A stretch of DNA of 64,000 bases from Methylotuvimicrobium buryatense 5G (lineage in GTDB: Bacteria; Pseudomonadota; Gammaproteobacteria; Methylococcales; Methylomonadaceae): contig NZ_KB455575.1 of NCBI RefSeq assembly GCF_000341735.1, positions 2,805,972 through 2,869,971 on the forward strand, read 5' to 3'. This document shows, in pieces, positions 12,534 to 21,877 of this stretch. The stretch's first letter is position 1. Each line of letters opens with the position of its first letter. The notes beneath the pieces are model-generated. The model was not told the origin of the DNA and did not search any database. It saw only the letters and a program-made list of their open reading frames with translations. The position numbers were made by a program, and so were the translations under genes.

Positions 12534-12747
12534 CAGCAATTCCCAGTTTGAGCATTTTCGCCGATCTTAGGGTGTGGGGTATGCCTGTCGAGGAACGCCG
12601 TAAACCCATCCATGGGGGCTTGGCGGCAGCTAAGCGCCCAGGATGGTGTGAATGCAGATTTTGCAGGAGCAAAAATCTGCCCCTGCTGCCGACATCCTCG
12701 CCAAGCACACCCCACACCCTTTTTGGTCCCCAAATTGGGAATTGCTG
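12534..12747 (-). repeat. F2 fold-back element, copy 1
   Basis: Terminal inverted repeat CAGCAATTCCCAGTTTG / CAAATTGGGAATTGCTG. The direct repeat CATCAACAA stands at both borders (12525-12533 and 12749-12757), a probable target-site duplication. Inside are pairing arms (GGGTGTGGGGTATGCCTGTC / CACACCCCACACCC), the shared core in minus orientation, and a hairpin with stem GCAGATTTTGC / GCAAAAATCTGC (12654-12680). Confidence 0.85.
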
Positions 12748-12770
12748 CCATCAACAAAGCCGACGATTTT

Positions 12771-14009
12771 TCAGTATGAAAAGGAGTAAGATAACGAAAA
12801 TTGAATCATTTGTTTTGCTAACTCATTGACCGGCCGTGACAACCCCAAATGATCGCGTAGTGTCGCTCCCTCGTATTCGGCACGGAATAAGTTTCGAAAT
12901 TTCAATTCTGGAACGACTAGATCTACAAAATCGTCAAATCCTCCGGGGAAATATGGCGGTATGATAGCAAATCCGTCAGCGGCTTCGCCTATAAACCAAT
13001 CCTCTAGCTGATCGGCAACTTGCGTTGCTGTGCCGATTACGACTCGATGATCGCAATCATTAAGCCTTCGAAATAGCACCGACTCGACTTCCATCAACTC
13101 TCTAATCGGTTCTATAGAGGCATTCCGGAAACCGTTATGATTGAACCATTCCGGTAATACTTGTTGCAGTCTAGATTCTGTAGTCCTTTCCCTGTCGAGT
13201 TCGGAATTAAACGACTCTAATCTTTTCTCCGATTGTCGTGACTCCTTGAGTAAATGATATTTTTCATGAGCAGCCTCGGTTGTCTCGGCAACAACAGGTA
13301 CCACACACGACACAACTTTTAGCTGCGAAGGACACTTACCGAAATCAAGCGCTTTTTCTTTTAACTTGGAATAAAACAGCCTTGCCTGTTGTTCATTATT
13401 CTGTCGAACCAAAACCACTTCAGCACTCCGCGCCGCCAATTCAATATCCCTGTCGGATAAGATATTTTGAACCAGTACCGGTTGATCATAAGCGGTTCGT
13501 TCCATGCCTGCCGCATCCAACTTGTTGCTTTTATCGACAACCCCAAGTAAATCATTACTTCCATCTTCAACTTCCCACATTGCCCACAAAGAAGTTACTA
13601 AGTCGATATAATCGCGAGTTCGCTCCGTAAGAATATTTCGATCATTATTATTTTCCGTCCCGGGATTCCAACCGGCCCGCCCTCGACTGATATGAGCGAG
13701 GGAGGAAAAAGAACCTGCCAAGCCATAAGGATCAGAGTAGTCGCAACATGCCGGCGCCACCAAACCGATCCGATTGGTAACATGTGCCAACGAAATCAAT
13801 AACTTTACCGATTCATCATCCTGAGAATGACAGAACAATGACTCATCGGAACGCATAAAGACTGCATCAAATTTAGCTTGCTCGGCCTTTACCGCAACAC
13901 GCTGGCAATCTGAAAGATCCCAACCGCAGACACCCCGCCCCTGTCGTCGCCTATTCGACAAATGACTATTGCCCGTTGGTAAAAAAACGCCCAGTTTCAT
14001 TTGCCGCAT
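12771..14009 (-). CDS. luciferase-like flavin monooxygenase of the NtaA/SnaA/DszA type, atypical
   Basis: Looks like an FMNH2-dependent monooxygenase of the nitrilotriacetate/alkanesulfonate/dibenzothiophene group. Supporting segments: KLGVFLPTGNS at the N terminus, AEQAKFDAVFMRSDES (43-58), RAGWNPGTENNNDRN near 111, and the very typical C-terminal block FVDLVVPELKFRNLFRAEYE then GATLRDHLGLSRP. The middle (about 145-175) is odd: the usual stretch carrying the FxVxGPLxxP motif before QPVLVQ is replaced by VVDKSNKLDAAGMERTAYDQ, so substrate pocket or activity may be altered. The last residues (QFSLSYSFSY) run to 24 bp from the F2 element. Possibly a decaying gene; substrate cannot be named. Start could also be the Met four codons in. 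Confidence 0.7.
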   Translation of the reverse strand: MRQMKLGVFLPTGNSHLSNRRRQGRGVCGWDLSDCQRVAVKAEQAKFDAVFMRSDESLFCHSQDDESVKLLISLAHVTNRIGLVAPACCDYSDPYGLAGSFSSLAHISRGRAGWNPGTENNNDRNILTERTRDYIDLVTSLWAMWEVEDGSNDLLGVVDKSNKLDAAGMERTAYDQPVLVQNILSDRDIELAARSAEVVLVRQNNEQQARLFYSKLKEKALDFGKCPSQLKVVSCVVPVVAETTEAAHEKYHLLKESRQSEKRLESFNSELDRERTTESRLQQVLPEWFNHNGFRNASIEPIRELMEVESVLFRRLNDCDHRVVIGTATQVADQLEDWFIGEAADGFAIIPPYFPGGFDDFVDLVVPELKFRNLFRAEYEGATLRDHLGLSRPVNELAKQMIQFSLSYSFSY

Positions 14010-14514
14010 GAATGCCCAAGCCTCATCGTTATCAATCTCCTAACCCATTAATTAGACTGTAAACCGATGCTCCGCGAATCAACTACACCGGTTATTATCA
14101 ATAGAGACAGCAAAGATAATGCCAGTATTTTTTTACCAGTTGATGACACCCTATGGAAGTTAGCAGTAACCGAGCATTTTGGCTTTATGGTATCTAAAAT
14201 CGTCGCTTTAGCTCCATTTTACATGCCCCAATTTTGTGCCAAATACCTTATTTTGATTACCAACGACCATTTTCACATATCGCATTTCGGCGTTGAACTT
14301 ATAAGGAGAGATGAGGGGTTGCCCAGGACGAACGAATTAAAACAATAATTATATCAATACGATATATGATTGCTTAGTGCATTCAGTCAATTTGATAAAG
14401 CTTATAGCACATCCCGGATGCCCGTTAGGCCGCGCCGAGTACTGGCAATTTTGCCGACAAGCCTCGACAAAGTCCCTAGCGTCAGGAAATCATTTATTGC
14501 AAAACCCATAATCA
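14010..14514. other. 505 bp gap without a recognisable gene
   Basis: I see no convincing reading frame, RNA gene or repeat. The A/T content is higher than in the flanking genes. It should contain the promoter of the flavin monooxygenase-like gene on the minus strand, but I cannot single out a convincing one. Confidence 0.4.
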
Positions 14515-15453
14515 TTAGAATAAATCAAACTCTCGGACCCGCAATTTTTCACTTACGGTTTGAACGCTTGGCTTTAAAGGTATTGATCTAATCCGTATCG
14601 ACTTCTGTTGTCTTGTTTTCAAGGGTTCAATCGTTTTTTGCTCGGCTATTTGAACAGGCAATTTGCGCTGTTTAACCGGAAATGTCCGAGGAATGGGGTA
14701 TTGCGGCAATAACACCGAAACTGGCACTAGTTCGACTCCGATTCGCTCCAAGTCCGACAATTTTTCCCGTAAAATCTTTAATGTGTTCACTCTCGGATGC
14801 CCAATTGCCACGGCATAACCGCGCCGTTTAGCGATCGAAATAAGCAACTCGAACTGCTCGCGGATCTTTGCTTCAGAATTCACATGATCCAAAAAAACAT
14901 CCCGACTCAAAGCAGGGACTCGATGAGCATCCGCCACTTTTTTGGCTACCGACTGATCGGTCGTCACGCTGTCGACAAAATACAAAGCATCGGGCTTGCT
15001 CGCTAAGACCTCCATAAGCCAGCCCATTGTTACCGAATCACGCGTCAGGGCGCTGCCCATGTGATTATTGACCCCCGAAATACCCGGAACAGCCGCCAAT
15101 TGCGCCGAAAACCGAAACACAACTTCATTGCGATCCAACGATACGGTTAGCCCGCCGGCCCCCACAGGTTTTTCGCTTAGTGCCTGCATTGGCGCATGTA
15201 ACATAATTTCCTTACCGTGACGTGATGCCATTAATGCCAAACGCTTGGAATGCAAAGCAAACGGCAAAAACGAATATGTGATATTACCGGGCAATTCGAT
15301 TGCGGCAGCACCGATTTCGAGACTATTGCCCATGTCGTCGATAATGATGGCGATGCGCGAACGTTCATTTAACTCTGCTGCGGCCGGATGCCAGACAATA
15401 AAAAACCCCGACATTCCAAAGATTAATAAACCGATGAAATGCCGGGGTCTCAT
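14515..15453 (-). CDS. divergent polysaccharide deacetylase family protein (YibQ-like)
   Basis: Exported protein of 312 residues with a signal peptide or anchor (residues 5-26) and a divergent NodB-like fold: RIAIIIDDMGNS (32-43), ITYSFLPFALHSKRLA, EIMLHAPMQAL, GVNNHMGSALT, YFVDSVTT and AIGHPRVNTL are the conserved strands of the DUF610/YibQ family. The role is not settled; the family is always near envC and a Ctp protease, and is thought to act on envelope polysaccharide or murein. The C-terminal 60 residues are basic and low-complexity. It is the last gene of the envC-ctpA-yibQ-type operon, 15 bp after ctpA. Confidence 0.85.
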   Translation of the reverse strand: MRPRHFIGLLIFGMSGFFIVWHPAAAELNERSRIAIIIDDMGNSLEIGAAAIELPGNITYSFLPFALHSKRLALMASRHGKEIMLHAPMQALSEKPVGAGGLTVSLDRNEVVFRFSAQLAAVPGISGVNNHMGSALTRDSVTMGWLMEVLASKPDALYFVDSVTTDQSVAKKVADAHRVPALSRDVFLDHVNSEAKIREQFELLISIAKRRGYAVAIGHPRVNTLKILREKLSDLERIGVELVPVSVLLPQYPIPRTFPVKQRKLPVQIAEQKTIEPLKTRQQKSIRIRSIPLKPSVQTVSEKLRVREFDLF

Positions 15454-15468
15454 GCGCCGATCGAAACG

Positions 15469-16785
15469 TTAATTCCGCAAAATTGCGATCCCTTTCAGCA
15501 GCATCAAAGCTTCATGAAGCGGATAATCGGTAATTTCCAATTTGCTTTTCTCTTGATCTTGCTCTGTATCCTTTGTCTCCGGTTTCTTTTTAGACCGGTT
15601 ACCATTAGTTAAATGGCGCGACAAATCGGCTTCTTTAACCGGCTTAAAGTCAGGTCCCTCGACGGACTCCAGTTTAAAGCGGTCTAATTGTATATCCGGT
15701 TCGATGCCTTCGGCCTGAATAGAGCGTCCTGAAGGAGTAAAATAACGCGCGGTAGTCAACTTGACTGCCGCTCCGCCGCTGGTTGGCAGAACAGTTTGTA
15801 CCGAACCTTTACCGAACGATTTCTCGCCCATAATTACCGCTCGCCGGTGATCCTGTAAAGCACCGGCTACGATTTCAGATGCCGAAGCGGATCCCGCATT
15901 GATCAATACCACAATAGGCGCGCCATCGAGCACATCGTCCGGAGAGGCATTAAAGCGCATCTCGGAATTTTCAATACGTCCTTCGGTGTATACGATAAGG
16001 CCTTTATCAAGAAAAGCATCGCTGACGTCAACGGCTGCATTCAGGACTCCACCGGGGTTATTGCGCAAATCTAACACCAACCCTTTCAATTTACCGGCGT
16101 TTTCCTTTTCCAACTCAGCAATGGCCTTGCGTAAACCTTCTCCGGTCTTAGATTGAAAGCTACTAATTCTAAGATAGCCGTAATCTTTTTCGAGAAGTCG
16201 GCTTCTTACACTTTTAACCTTGATAATGTCCCGAGTGATCTCAATTTTCAAAGGCGCTTCCTCGCCTTCGCGCATAATGGTCAATACTATTCTGCTACCC
16301 GGATCACCTCGCATCAATTTTACGGCATCACCCAGAGACATCCCTTTAACCGGTTGATCGTCTAAGCGGACAACCAAATCTCCGGCCCGCACTCCGGCTC
16401 GTTGAGCCGGCGTATCATCAATCGGCGATACGACTTTGACAAAACCGTTTTCCATCGTGACTTCAATGCCCAAACCGCCGAATTGTCCCGTTGTACCTTC
16501 TTGAAGCTCCTTGTACTGATCGCCGGTAAGGTAATCCGAATGCGGATCGAGCCCGATCAACATGCCGCGAATTGCATGTTCGAGCAACTGTTTGTCAGTT
16601 ACCGGCTCGACATAATCGCGCTTGATGCGCCCAAAGATTTCGGTAAAGGTCCGAAGGTCCTCGAAAGGCAGCACCTCGGTCTCCGGCGATCGACTACCTC
16701 GCTCAGCAAGGACATTACCGCCAACGCTGATAAAAATGCCCAGGAACATTCCCAGAATCAAAACCCATAAACTTTTTTTCTGCAT
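15469..16785 (-). CDS. ctpA: S41 carboxyl-terminal processing protease
   Basis: Periplasmic serine protease that trims C termini of envelope proteins, in related bacteria murein hydrolases and their adaptors. The 438 residues show an N-terminal signal/anchor (5-27), a helical arm, a PDZ domain (about 103-185, GGLGIEVTMENGFVKVVSP), and the S41 core with the Ser/Lys dyad: Ser299 in NAGSASASEI and Lys326 in SFGKGSVQT. RNNPGGVLNAAVD (241-253) is also diagnostic. The C-terminal tail from about 380 is charged. It sits 46 bp downstream of envC, an arrangement shared with many gammaproteobacteria, so a common role in septal or side-wall murein control is likely. Confidence 0.95.
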   Translation of the reverse strand: MQKKSLWVLILGMFLGIFISVGGNVLAERGSRSPETEVLPFEDLRTFTEIFGRIKRDYVEPVTDKQLLEHAIRGMLIGLDPHSDYLTGDQYKELQEGTTGQFGGLGIEVTMENGFVKVVSPIDDTPAQRAGVRAGDLVVRLDDQPVKGMSLGDAVKLMRGDPGSRIVLTIMREGEEAPLKIEITRDIIKVKSVRSRLLEKDYGYLRISSFQSKTGEGLRKAIAELEKENAGKLKGLVLDLRNNPGGVLNAAVDVSDAFLDKGLIVYTEGRIENSEMRFNASPDDVLDGAPIVVLINAGSASASEIVAGALQDHRRAVIMGEKSFGKGSVQTVLPTSGGAAVKLTTARYFTPSGRSIQAEGIEPDIQLDRFKLESVEGPDFKPVKEADLSRHLTNGNRSKKKPETKDTEQDQEKSKLEITDYPLHEALMLLKGIAILRN

Positions 16786-16831
16786 AGCCCTAAAAACTCC
16801 AAACTTCTGATTTCCGATTTAAATAAAACAT

Positions 16832-18037
16832 TTATCCTGTGCGATCCTGATCTATTTTACGGCACCACCGAACCGGATCGACGGGCTTGCCATTCTTGCG
16901 TATACCAAAATACAGACCTGCCTTGCTTCTACCACCGCTTTTACCGACCGAGGCAATTACATCGCCTGGTGCGACTCGGTCGCCGACCGATTTATAAAGG
17001 CTTTGATTGAACGCATAGAGCGTCATATAACCATTACCGTGATCAATGATCGTCAACAAACCATAACCTCTTAACCAATCGGCGAATACTATCTTGCCAG
17101 CGGAAACCGCTCTTATTTCCGTACCTTCGCCCGCACCGATCAAAACTCCGTCCCAGCGACTTCCCAACCTAGGGCTACCGAATTTTTTCACTAATTGACC
17201 TTTAACAGGCCAAGGCAAGTCTCCTTGCGAGGATGCGAAAGGCTTAACAGGCCAATCGACCAGCTCTTGCTGCTTTATGACCGGTTTTCCCGGTTCCGGT
17301 TCAAACGGCTGTTTAATCGCCGCTTGTTGTAAGCCATTAACCAAATTTTGTAATCGAGCCTCACCTTCCCGCAATTGACTCAAACGAAGCTTACTGGAGG
17401 AATAATCTTTTTCCAGACGAGTTAGCAACTCTTTTCTTTGCAACCGGCTTCTGTCCAAAGCCTCTTGCTCGGTTTTTTTTAGCTGCAAGGTCTGCTCGAG
17501 TAATTGACTTTCCTTCAGATTTTCTCGTTCCAGCTCGTTGATATCCATGACTGCTTGCCCGATTCTTGCCAATTTCTCCAGCCGGGCTTTATTTAGATAT
17601 TCATAATAAACCATAATACGACTGGATAAAGCCGGATCTTCCTGGTTAAGCATCAACTTCAACTTTTCTTTACGGCCCATCGCGTACGCGGCCTTAACTT
17701 GATGCCTTAGCCCTTCATTTTGCTCAGCAATTTCAAGTTGCAATAAACGCGTTTTTTCGCGCAAATCTTTAATTTTTCGTTGCTTGCTATCGATTTGGCC
17801 TTGCAATTGTTTCAGGGTTGCGACGGTCTTGCCATAATATTTTTCAATTTCCGCCAACTGAGTCAACAACGCGCCTTGCTCTTTTTCAATACGCTTTATA
17901 TTTCGATTGACTGCATCGATTTCGGCTTGAATTTTAACCAAGTCCCGATTTTTTTCTTCCGCTACAATCTGATCAGATAAACCGCTCAGCGCCAAGCAAA
18001 TAAAGCCGACGAAAATTTTATTCATAAAGCCCTTCAA
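16832..18037 (-). CDS. envC: murein hydrolase activator EnvC
   Basis: Periplasmic activator of the N-acetylmuramyl-L-alanine amidases at division. After a signal peptide (about residues 5-26, VAEEK junction) comes a long coiled coil (about 28-245, rich in E, K, Q and L), then a C-terminal LytM domain (about 290-395). The LytM metal sites are degenerate: the HxxxD and HxH motifs are replaced by GVLIGAGEGTEIRA and GLYFGIRKNG, exactly what separates EnvC-type activators from real M23 peptidases such as the one at 5.1 kb. The start may be the Met at residue 5 (18025). It is the first confident gene of the operon; gpmI, the usual upstream neighbour, is absent. Confidence 0.93.
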   Translation of the reverse strand: MKGFMNKIFVGFICLALSGLSDQIVAEEKNRDLVKIQAEIDAVNRNIKRIEKEQGALLTQLAEIEKYYGKTVATLKQLQGQIDSKQRKIKDLREKTRLLQLEIAEQNEGLRHQVKAAYAMGRKEKLKLMLNQEDPALSSRIMVYYEYLNKARLEKLARIGQAVMDINELERENLKESQLLEQTLQLKKTEQEALDRSRLQRKELLTRLEKDYSSSKLRLSQLREGEARLQNLVNGLQQAAIKQPFEPEPGKPVIKQQELVDWPVKPFASSQGDLPWPVKGQLVKKFGSPRLGSRWDGVLIGAGEGTEIRAVSAGKIVFADWLRGYGLLTIIDHGNGYMTLYAFNQSLYKSVGDRVAPGDVIASVGKSGGRSKAGLYFGIRKNGKPVDPVRWCRKIDQDRTG

Positions 18038-18374
18038 GCCTCTGCAAAAATGAGGATCTTTCCGTCATGTCAAACGACTGCAGCATGCCAGTACTCGTTA
18101 ACTTTGACAAAACCAAACCGGATGAGTAATCACCCTCTGGCAACAGCTGTAAAGCTTTATTCATTCTAAACAAATCCTGCGATGCAGAGCAGATGCAAAC
18201 GGCACCCACAACTTCGGCTCTTATATTACCCAACGAACCAGCACTAAAGCCTACTACACTTCCCAAACATTTCAATAACGCCATCGGATATTCTTCTTTA
18301 CGCAACCAATCCCTTAAGAAGACATTGATCTGTGCAATAACAATTTTCGCTCCCAACCTTTTGGCCGTAACCAA
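18018..18374 (-). CDS. hypothetical protein overlapping envC start
   Basis: An open frame whose stop overlaps the beginning of envC by 20 bp. The longest form (118 residues) needs a TTG start; an ATG at 18284 (88 residues, MALLKCLGSVVG) has a better purine-rich upstream sequence. The product would be small, with a Gly/Ala-rich hydrophobic stretch and no motif I recognise. The position, where gpmI normally stands, and the tight overlap argue for translation coupling; lack of any known family argues against. Treat as tentative. Confidence 0.35.
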   Translation of the reverse strand: MVTAKRLGAKIVIAQINVFLRDWLRKEEYPMALLKCLGSVVGFSAGSLGNIRAEVVGAVCICSASQDLFRMNKALQLLPEGDYSSGLVLSKLTSTGMLQSFDMTERSSFLQRLEGLYE

Positions 18375-18945
18375 CAGAAAACAAAAGAATCGATCGATTT
18401 ACGCCTCAATAACATCTTTCTTTCAGCTCATTGGATAAATTGAAGTAGAATGAGTCACATTCGGTCACAAAAGACCAAGGAACGTGTATTTTATAACTCT
18501 CGCAATCGATAGATATTTTTGATCTTTTTCAAACAGATACATAGCTTAGCCTTAGCTTAACGTCTGTTTGCGCCCATTGAATACGAACTAAAATCATGGC
18601 GTCGGTTGCGTAACTTGTTCCATGCCCGTTTCTTATGGCGTGTTTGTCTTAATCGGTCAAAATGATTGAAAAGCTCAGCTCATTTTGTTAGATTTACCGG
18701 CTATTTTAATTTCACGGTTAATAGCTAGATCCGGTTTATCACTATATTATAGTAATACACGTTAGCGATTGTTGTGTATAAATATACTTCGTGCGGTCAC
18801 ATTTGCTGGTAGGCTGACGCGCTCTTTTGTCCGATAGCGGCCTTGCTTGCATGAATGTAGGCAAGAGGAGTGGCAGCTCTGTAAAAACAGTCATATTGCC
18901 TAGCTTAGGAACGAGCATGAAATAACTTAGACAACTGTTGGAGGG
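18375..18945. other. 570 bp gap with one short shared motif
   Basis: No gene seen. It holds CTCTTTTGTCCGATAGCGGC followed by CTTGC at 18822-18846, nearly the same as a motif at 62806-62831, and then a small hairpin CTTGC / GCAAG (18843-18865). The rest looks like decayed intergenic DNA. Confidence 0.5.
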
Positions 18946-19048
18946 GGTTTGGTGGCTCGATGGACAGGTGTCGGCGGCAGGGATAGCCGCCGTCAAGCCT
19001 ACATGGACGTATTCACAGCGTCCTGTCAAGCGAGTCACCAAACCGCCA
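18946..19048 (+). repeat. F3 fold-back element, copy 2 (partial)
   Basis: Arms GGTTTGGTGGCTCGATGGAC and CTGTCAAGCGAGTCACCAAA pair with each other, and the core reads CATGGACGTATTCACAGCG. The F3 termini are weak here. It lies 170 bp upstream of the ArsR-type gene. Confidence 0.65.
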
Positions 19049-19219
19049 CAAAGCTTACTACTTGTATAAGTTACTTTGTGCATATTCCTTAACGCCTGTT
19101 TTATCACCTTGCTTTCGATCAAAAAAGCATTGCTGCAAAACCCAACACGATAACCGGCCGAAATATGATTCACGATACCCTGAGACCCCACTGCCTGATT
19201 TTTTAAGAATCGATACTCC

Positions 19220-19534
19220 ATGGATCATGACGAAGATCATCTAATCAACAACGACGCGGAAATTGACCGGGCAGCCCGCTGTCTGAAAGCCATGTCCCAC
19301 CCCCTTCGTTTGAAAATACTCTGCGTCCTCGGCAGCGAATCCATTAACGTTCAGGACATAGTCGAGCAAGTCGGAACCAGCCAAAGCAACATCTCTCAAC
19401 ATTTGTCGATTCTAAGAGAAAAAGGCATTTTAGGCTCAAAAAAAGAAGCCAACCGGGTTTTTTATTACATCGACGACGAACGCATGCTGAAACTCATTAA
19501 AATGATGCGTGACGTGTTTTGTACCACTTGCTAA
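19220..19534 (+). CDS. ArsR-family winged-helix repressor
   Basis: Small DNA-binding regulator of 104 residues. The domain runs from about residue 17: CLKAMSHPLRLKILCVLG, helix-turn-helix with recognition segment GTSQSNISQHLSILREKGIL (about 53-72), then the beta-wing KKEANRVFYYIDD. The classical arsenic motif ELCVCDL is missing. Cysteines stand at 21, 35, 101 and 104, so a thiol-based switch like that of the sulfide sensors BigR/SqrR is conceivable. The rhodanese gene 55 bp downstream supports a sulfur-related signal, but this is inference. Confidence 0.88.
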   Translation: MDHDEDHLINNDAEIDRAARCLKAMSHPLRLKILCVLGSESINVQDIVEQVGTSQSNISQHLSILREKGILGSKKEANRVFYYIDDERMLKLIKMMRDVFCTTC

Positions 19535-19589
19535 CTCAACCGTTTTTCCTTCACCTTAATTTCTAATCTTATTACCTTACCAATCACCA

Positions 19590-20030
19590 ATGGATCGTTT
19601 AATAGAGTTCATCTTAAATCATTATTTATTGTCGCTGGCACTAGCGGTCGTCACCTTCCTGCTGATTCAAGATTTATTTGAGAGCATGTTCAATAAATTC
19701 AAAGCACTCTCCCCTTTATTGGCAGTCGTAAAAATGAATGCCAGCGACGCGATCATCATCGACGTTCGCGAGCCGCATGAATTTATTAAGGGCGCTATCG
19801 AAAATGCCGTCAACGTGCCGCTCGGTAAACTGGAAAGCCAACTTGGCGAACTCGCTCACCACACAGACCACCCGGTCATCGTTGTTTGTCAAACGGGAAC
19901 GCGCTCCGTCCCTGCGTGCAAAACCTTAACTAAAGCCGGCTTTTCCGACGTTTACAACATCATCGGCGGCATGCAATCTTGGGAGGAAAACAAACTCCCT
20001 ATTAAAATCGCCAGCAAAAACAAAAACTGA
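19590..20030 (+). CDS. yibN: membrane-anchored rhodanese (YibN-like)
   Basis: Rhodanese-domain sulfur-handling protein of 146 residues. A single membrane segment (about residues 10-29) precedes one rhodanese domain (about 45-140) with DVREPHEFIKGAI (58-70) and the active-site loop around Cys100 (VVCQTGTRS). Gene order yibN, secB, gpsA is conserved in gammaproteobacteria; the grxC gene often found between yibN and secB is missing here. YibN has been linked to membrane-protein insertion in E. coli, which would suit the secB neighbour. Confidence 0.9.
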   Translation: MDRLIEFILNHYLLSLALAVVTFLLIQDLFESMFNKFKALSPLLAVVKMNASDAIIIDVREPHEFIKGAIENAVNVPLGKLESQLGELAHHTDHPVIVVCQTGTRSVPACKTLTKAGFSDVYNIIGGMQSWEENKLPIKIASKNKN

Positions 20031-20093
20031 TTTTCCCAGCTTTTTACAACATGAAGTTAGAATTTTTTTATTCCAAAAACAGGACTTAAACCC

Positions 20094-20564
20094 ATGGCCG
20101 AAGAAAACAAGCCCGCAGAAAAGCATTTCTCGATTCAAAAGATTTATACCAAGGACATCTCGTTCGAAACACCGAATTCGCCGAAGATTTTTACCGAAAA
20201 ATGGGAACCGAAAGTCGATTTCAATCTCGGCACTAACGTGCAAACCTTGGAAAACGATATGTATGAAGTTTCCTTATCCGTAACTGTAACGGTAAAATGC
20301 GGCGAATCAACCGCCTATTTGGTTGAAGTCTGCCAAGCCGGTATTTATGCCTTGAAGGGATTTAGCGAAGAAGAAATGGGCCCGATGGTCGGCAGCTTCT
20401 GCCCTAATATATTGTTCCCTTATGCACGCGAAGCTGTTTCGGATCTAGTAGCCAAAGGCGGTTTTCCTCAGTTGCTACTGGCCCCTGTCAATTTCGATGC
20501 ACTCTATGCTCAGCACCTACAACAAATTAAACAACAAGCTCCCGGCTCAAATAAAGTCAACTAA
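20094..20564 (+). CDS. secB: protein-export chaperone SecB
   Basis: Cytosolic homotetrameric chaperone that keeps preproteins unfolded and hands them to SecA (encoded at 25.6-28.3 kb). The 156 residues are the normal length. Recognisable blocks are QKIYTKDISFETPNSP (residues 15-30), the SecA-contact acidic and beta-strand region, EVCQAGIYALKGFSEEEM, and the FCPNILFPYAREAVSDLVAK then GGFPQLLLAPVNFDALY signature (about 102-140). The gene is 6 bp upstream of gpsA and 63 bp downstream of yibN. Confidence 0.97.
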   Translation: MAEENKPAEKHFSIQKIYTKDISFETPNSPKIFTEKWEPKVDFNLGTNVQTLENDMYEVSLSVTVTVKCGESTAYLVEVCQAGIYALKGFSEEEMGPMVGSFCPNILFPYAREAVSDLVAKGGFPQLLLAPVNFDALYAQHLQQIKQQAPGSNKVN

Positions 20565-20570
20565 GGACTC

Positions 20571-21569
20571 ATGACCTCAACTATCAGCGTACTTGGTGCC
20601 GGCTCATGGGGCACCGCTTTGGCGATACAAGCAGCCCGAAACGGCTACCATACGCTGCTGTGGGGGCACGACCCAGCTCATATTAAAACACTTCAACAAA
20701 ACAGAACCAATCAGCGTTACTTGCCCGGTTTTGTTTTTCCCAACACGCTTGAAACCTGCTCGGAACTTGCCGAAGCCGCGGCATTCAGCGACTTAATCCT
20801 TATTGCCGTTCCTAGTCATGCATTTAAAAACACGCTGATCAAACTACGTCGATTTACCGGCCATCAGGTACAAATCGCCTGGGCTACCAAAGGCTTCGCG
20901 CCAAACGACGGGTATTTGTTACATTATTCGGTCGAAAACATCTTTGCCAAAGAAACTCCGGCCGCCGTTTTATCGGGCCCGACTTTCGCACGAGAGGTCG
21001 CTGCCGATTTACCGACCGCAATTACGATCGCATCAAATCATACAGGCTTTGCCGATCAATTAACCCGAATTTTCCACAGCGCACGGTTCCGCACTTACAC
21101 CAGCACCGACATGATCGGCGTGCAAACCGGCGGCGCGGTTAAAAACGTATTGGCAATCGCCTCGGGAATTGCCGATGGTCTGAATTTCGGCGCCAACACG
21201 CGTGCCGCGCTCATTACAAGGGGACTCCATGAAATAATCAGGCTCGGCTTAGAACTCGGCGGCCGACAAGAAACGTTCATGGGCCTTGCCGGACTCGGCG
21301 ACCTGATTTTAACTTGTACCGACAACCAATCAAGAAACCGGCGTTTCGGACTCGCGCTCGGTCAAAACAAAGACCGTGCCGCGGCCAGGGAAGAAATCGA
21401 CCAAGAAATCGAAGGCGTATCGGCTGCAAAAGAAACCTATTTACTCGCACAAACACACGGCATCGACATGCCGATTACCGAACAAACCTATAAGGTGCTC
21501 TATGAAAGCTTATCGCCGTTGGCTGCCGTGCAAAACCTATTAGACCGCGAATTAAAAGCCGAAAGCTAG
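20571..21569 (+). CDS. gpsA: glycerol-3-phosphate dehydrogenase [NAD(P)+]
   Basis: Makes sn-glycerol 3-phosphate from dihydroxyacetone phosphate for phospholipid synthesis. The 332-residue enzyme has the nucleotide-binding loop VLGAGSWGTALA (7-18), AVPSHAF near 82, ATKGF near 106, SGPTFAREVA near 138, and the catalytic Lys in TGGAVKNVLAIASGIADGL (about 187-205), followed by GLAGLGDLILTC. It ends the yibN-secB-gpsA operon with a 6 bp gap to secB. A heptanucleotide tandem repeat begins 41 bp after its stop. Confidence 0.97.
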   Translation: MTSTISVLGAGSWGTALAIQAARNGYHTLLWGHDPAHIKTLQQNRTNQRYLPGFVFPNTLETCSELAEAAAFSDLILIAVPSHAFKNTLIKLRRFTGHQVQIAWATKGFAPNDGYLLHYSVENIFAKETPAAVLSGPTFAREVAADLPTAITIASNHTGFADQLTRIFHSARFRTYTSTDMIGVQTGGAVKNVLAIASGIADGLNFGANTRAALITRGLHEIIRLGLELGGRQETFMGLAGLGDLILTCTDNQSRNRRFGLALGQNKDRAAAREEIDQEIEGVSAAKETYLLAQTHGIDMPITEQTYKVLYESLSPLAAVQNLLDRELKAES

Positions 21570-21610
21570 CCAACCTTTTACAAATGCACTGCCGGCGGTC
21601 TATGATTTTG

Positions 21611-21654
21611 GAATGGTGAATGGTGAATGGTGAATGGTGAATGGTGAATGGTGA
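21611..21654 (+). repeat. heptanucleotide tandem repeat (GAATGGT)n
   Basis: Six perfect units of GAATGGT followed by GA, 41 bp 3' of the gpsA stop. The complement (ATTCACC units) resembles the TTTCACC units of the array at 50.4 kb. Confidence 0.95.
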
Positions 21655-21877
21655 AAAGATTGTCAACTCCCTAATCCAAGTTTACAAGAGTAAATTGCAC
21701 ACTTTCCGCTTATTGGGTCTAAAACTTGAATCCGTCCGGAGAATCCCGAAACCCGCTCATCCATCAGCGCCTACAAGCAACGCGACTGCTTTTGATTGCG
21801 CTTTTTGAATGGGCTCTTTCAAAGTAATCATCGCTATCATTTTTATTGTGCCGGCACGGAGCGCATGCCAGACCCGC
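21655..21877. other. intergenic space between gpsA and trmL
   Basis: The two genes converge here. Apart from the heptanucleotide array nothing is recognisable; I see no clear intrinsic terminator for either gene. Confidence 0.4.

Noticed and set aside
12268-12534. Cobalamin or nickel riboswitch before the HupE/TonB receptor
   Set aside because: The upstream DNA is F1 sequence; no B12-box or NiCo-type helices could be recognised by eye.
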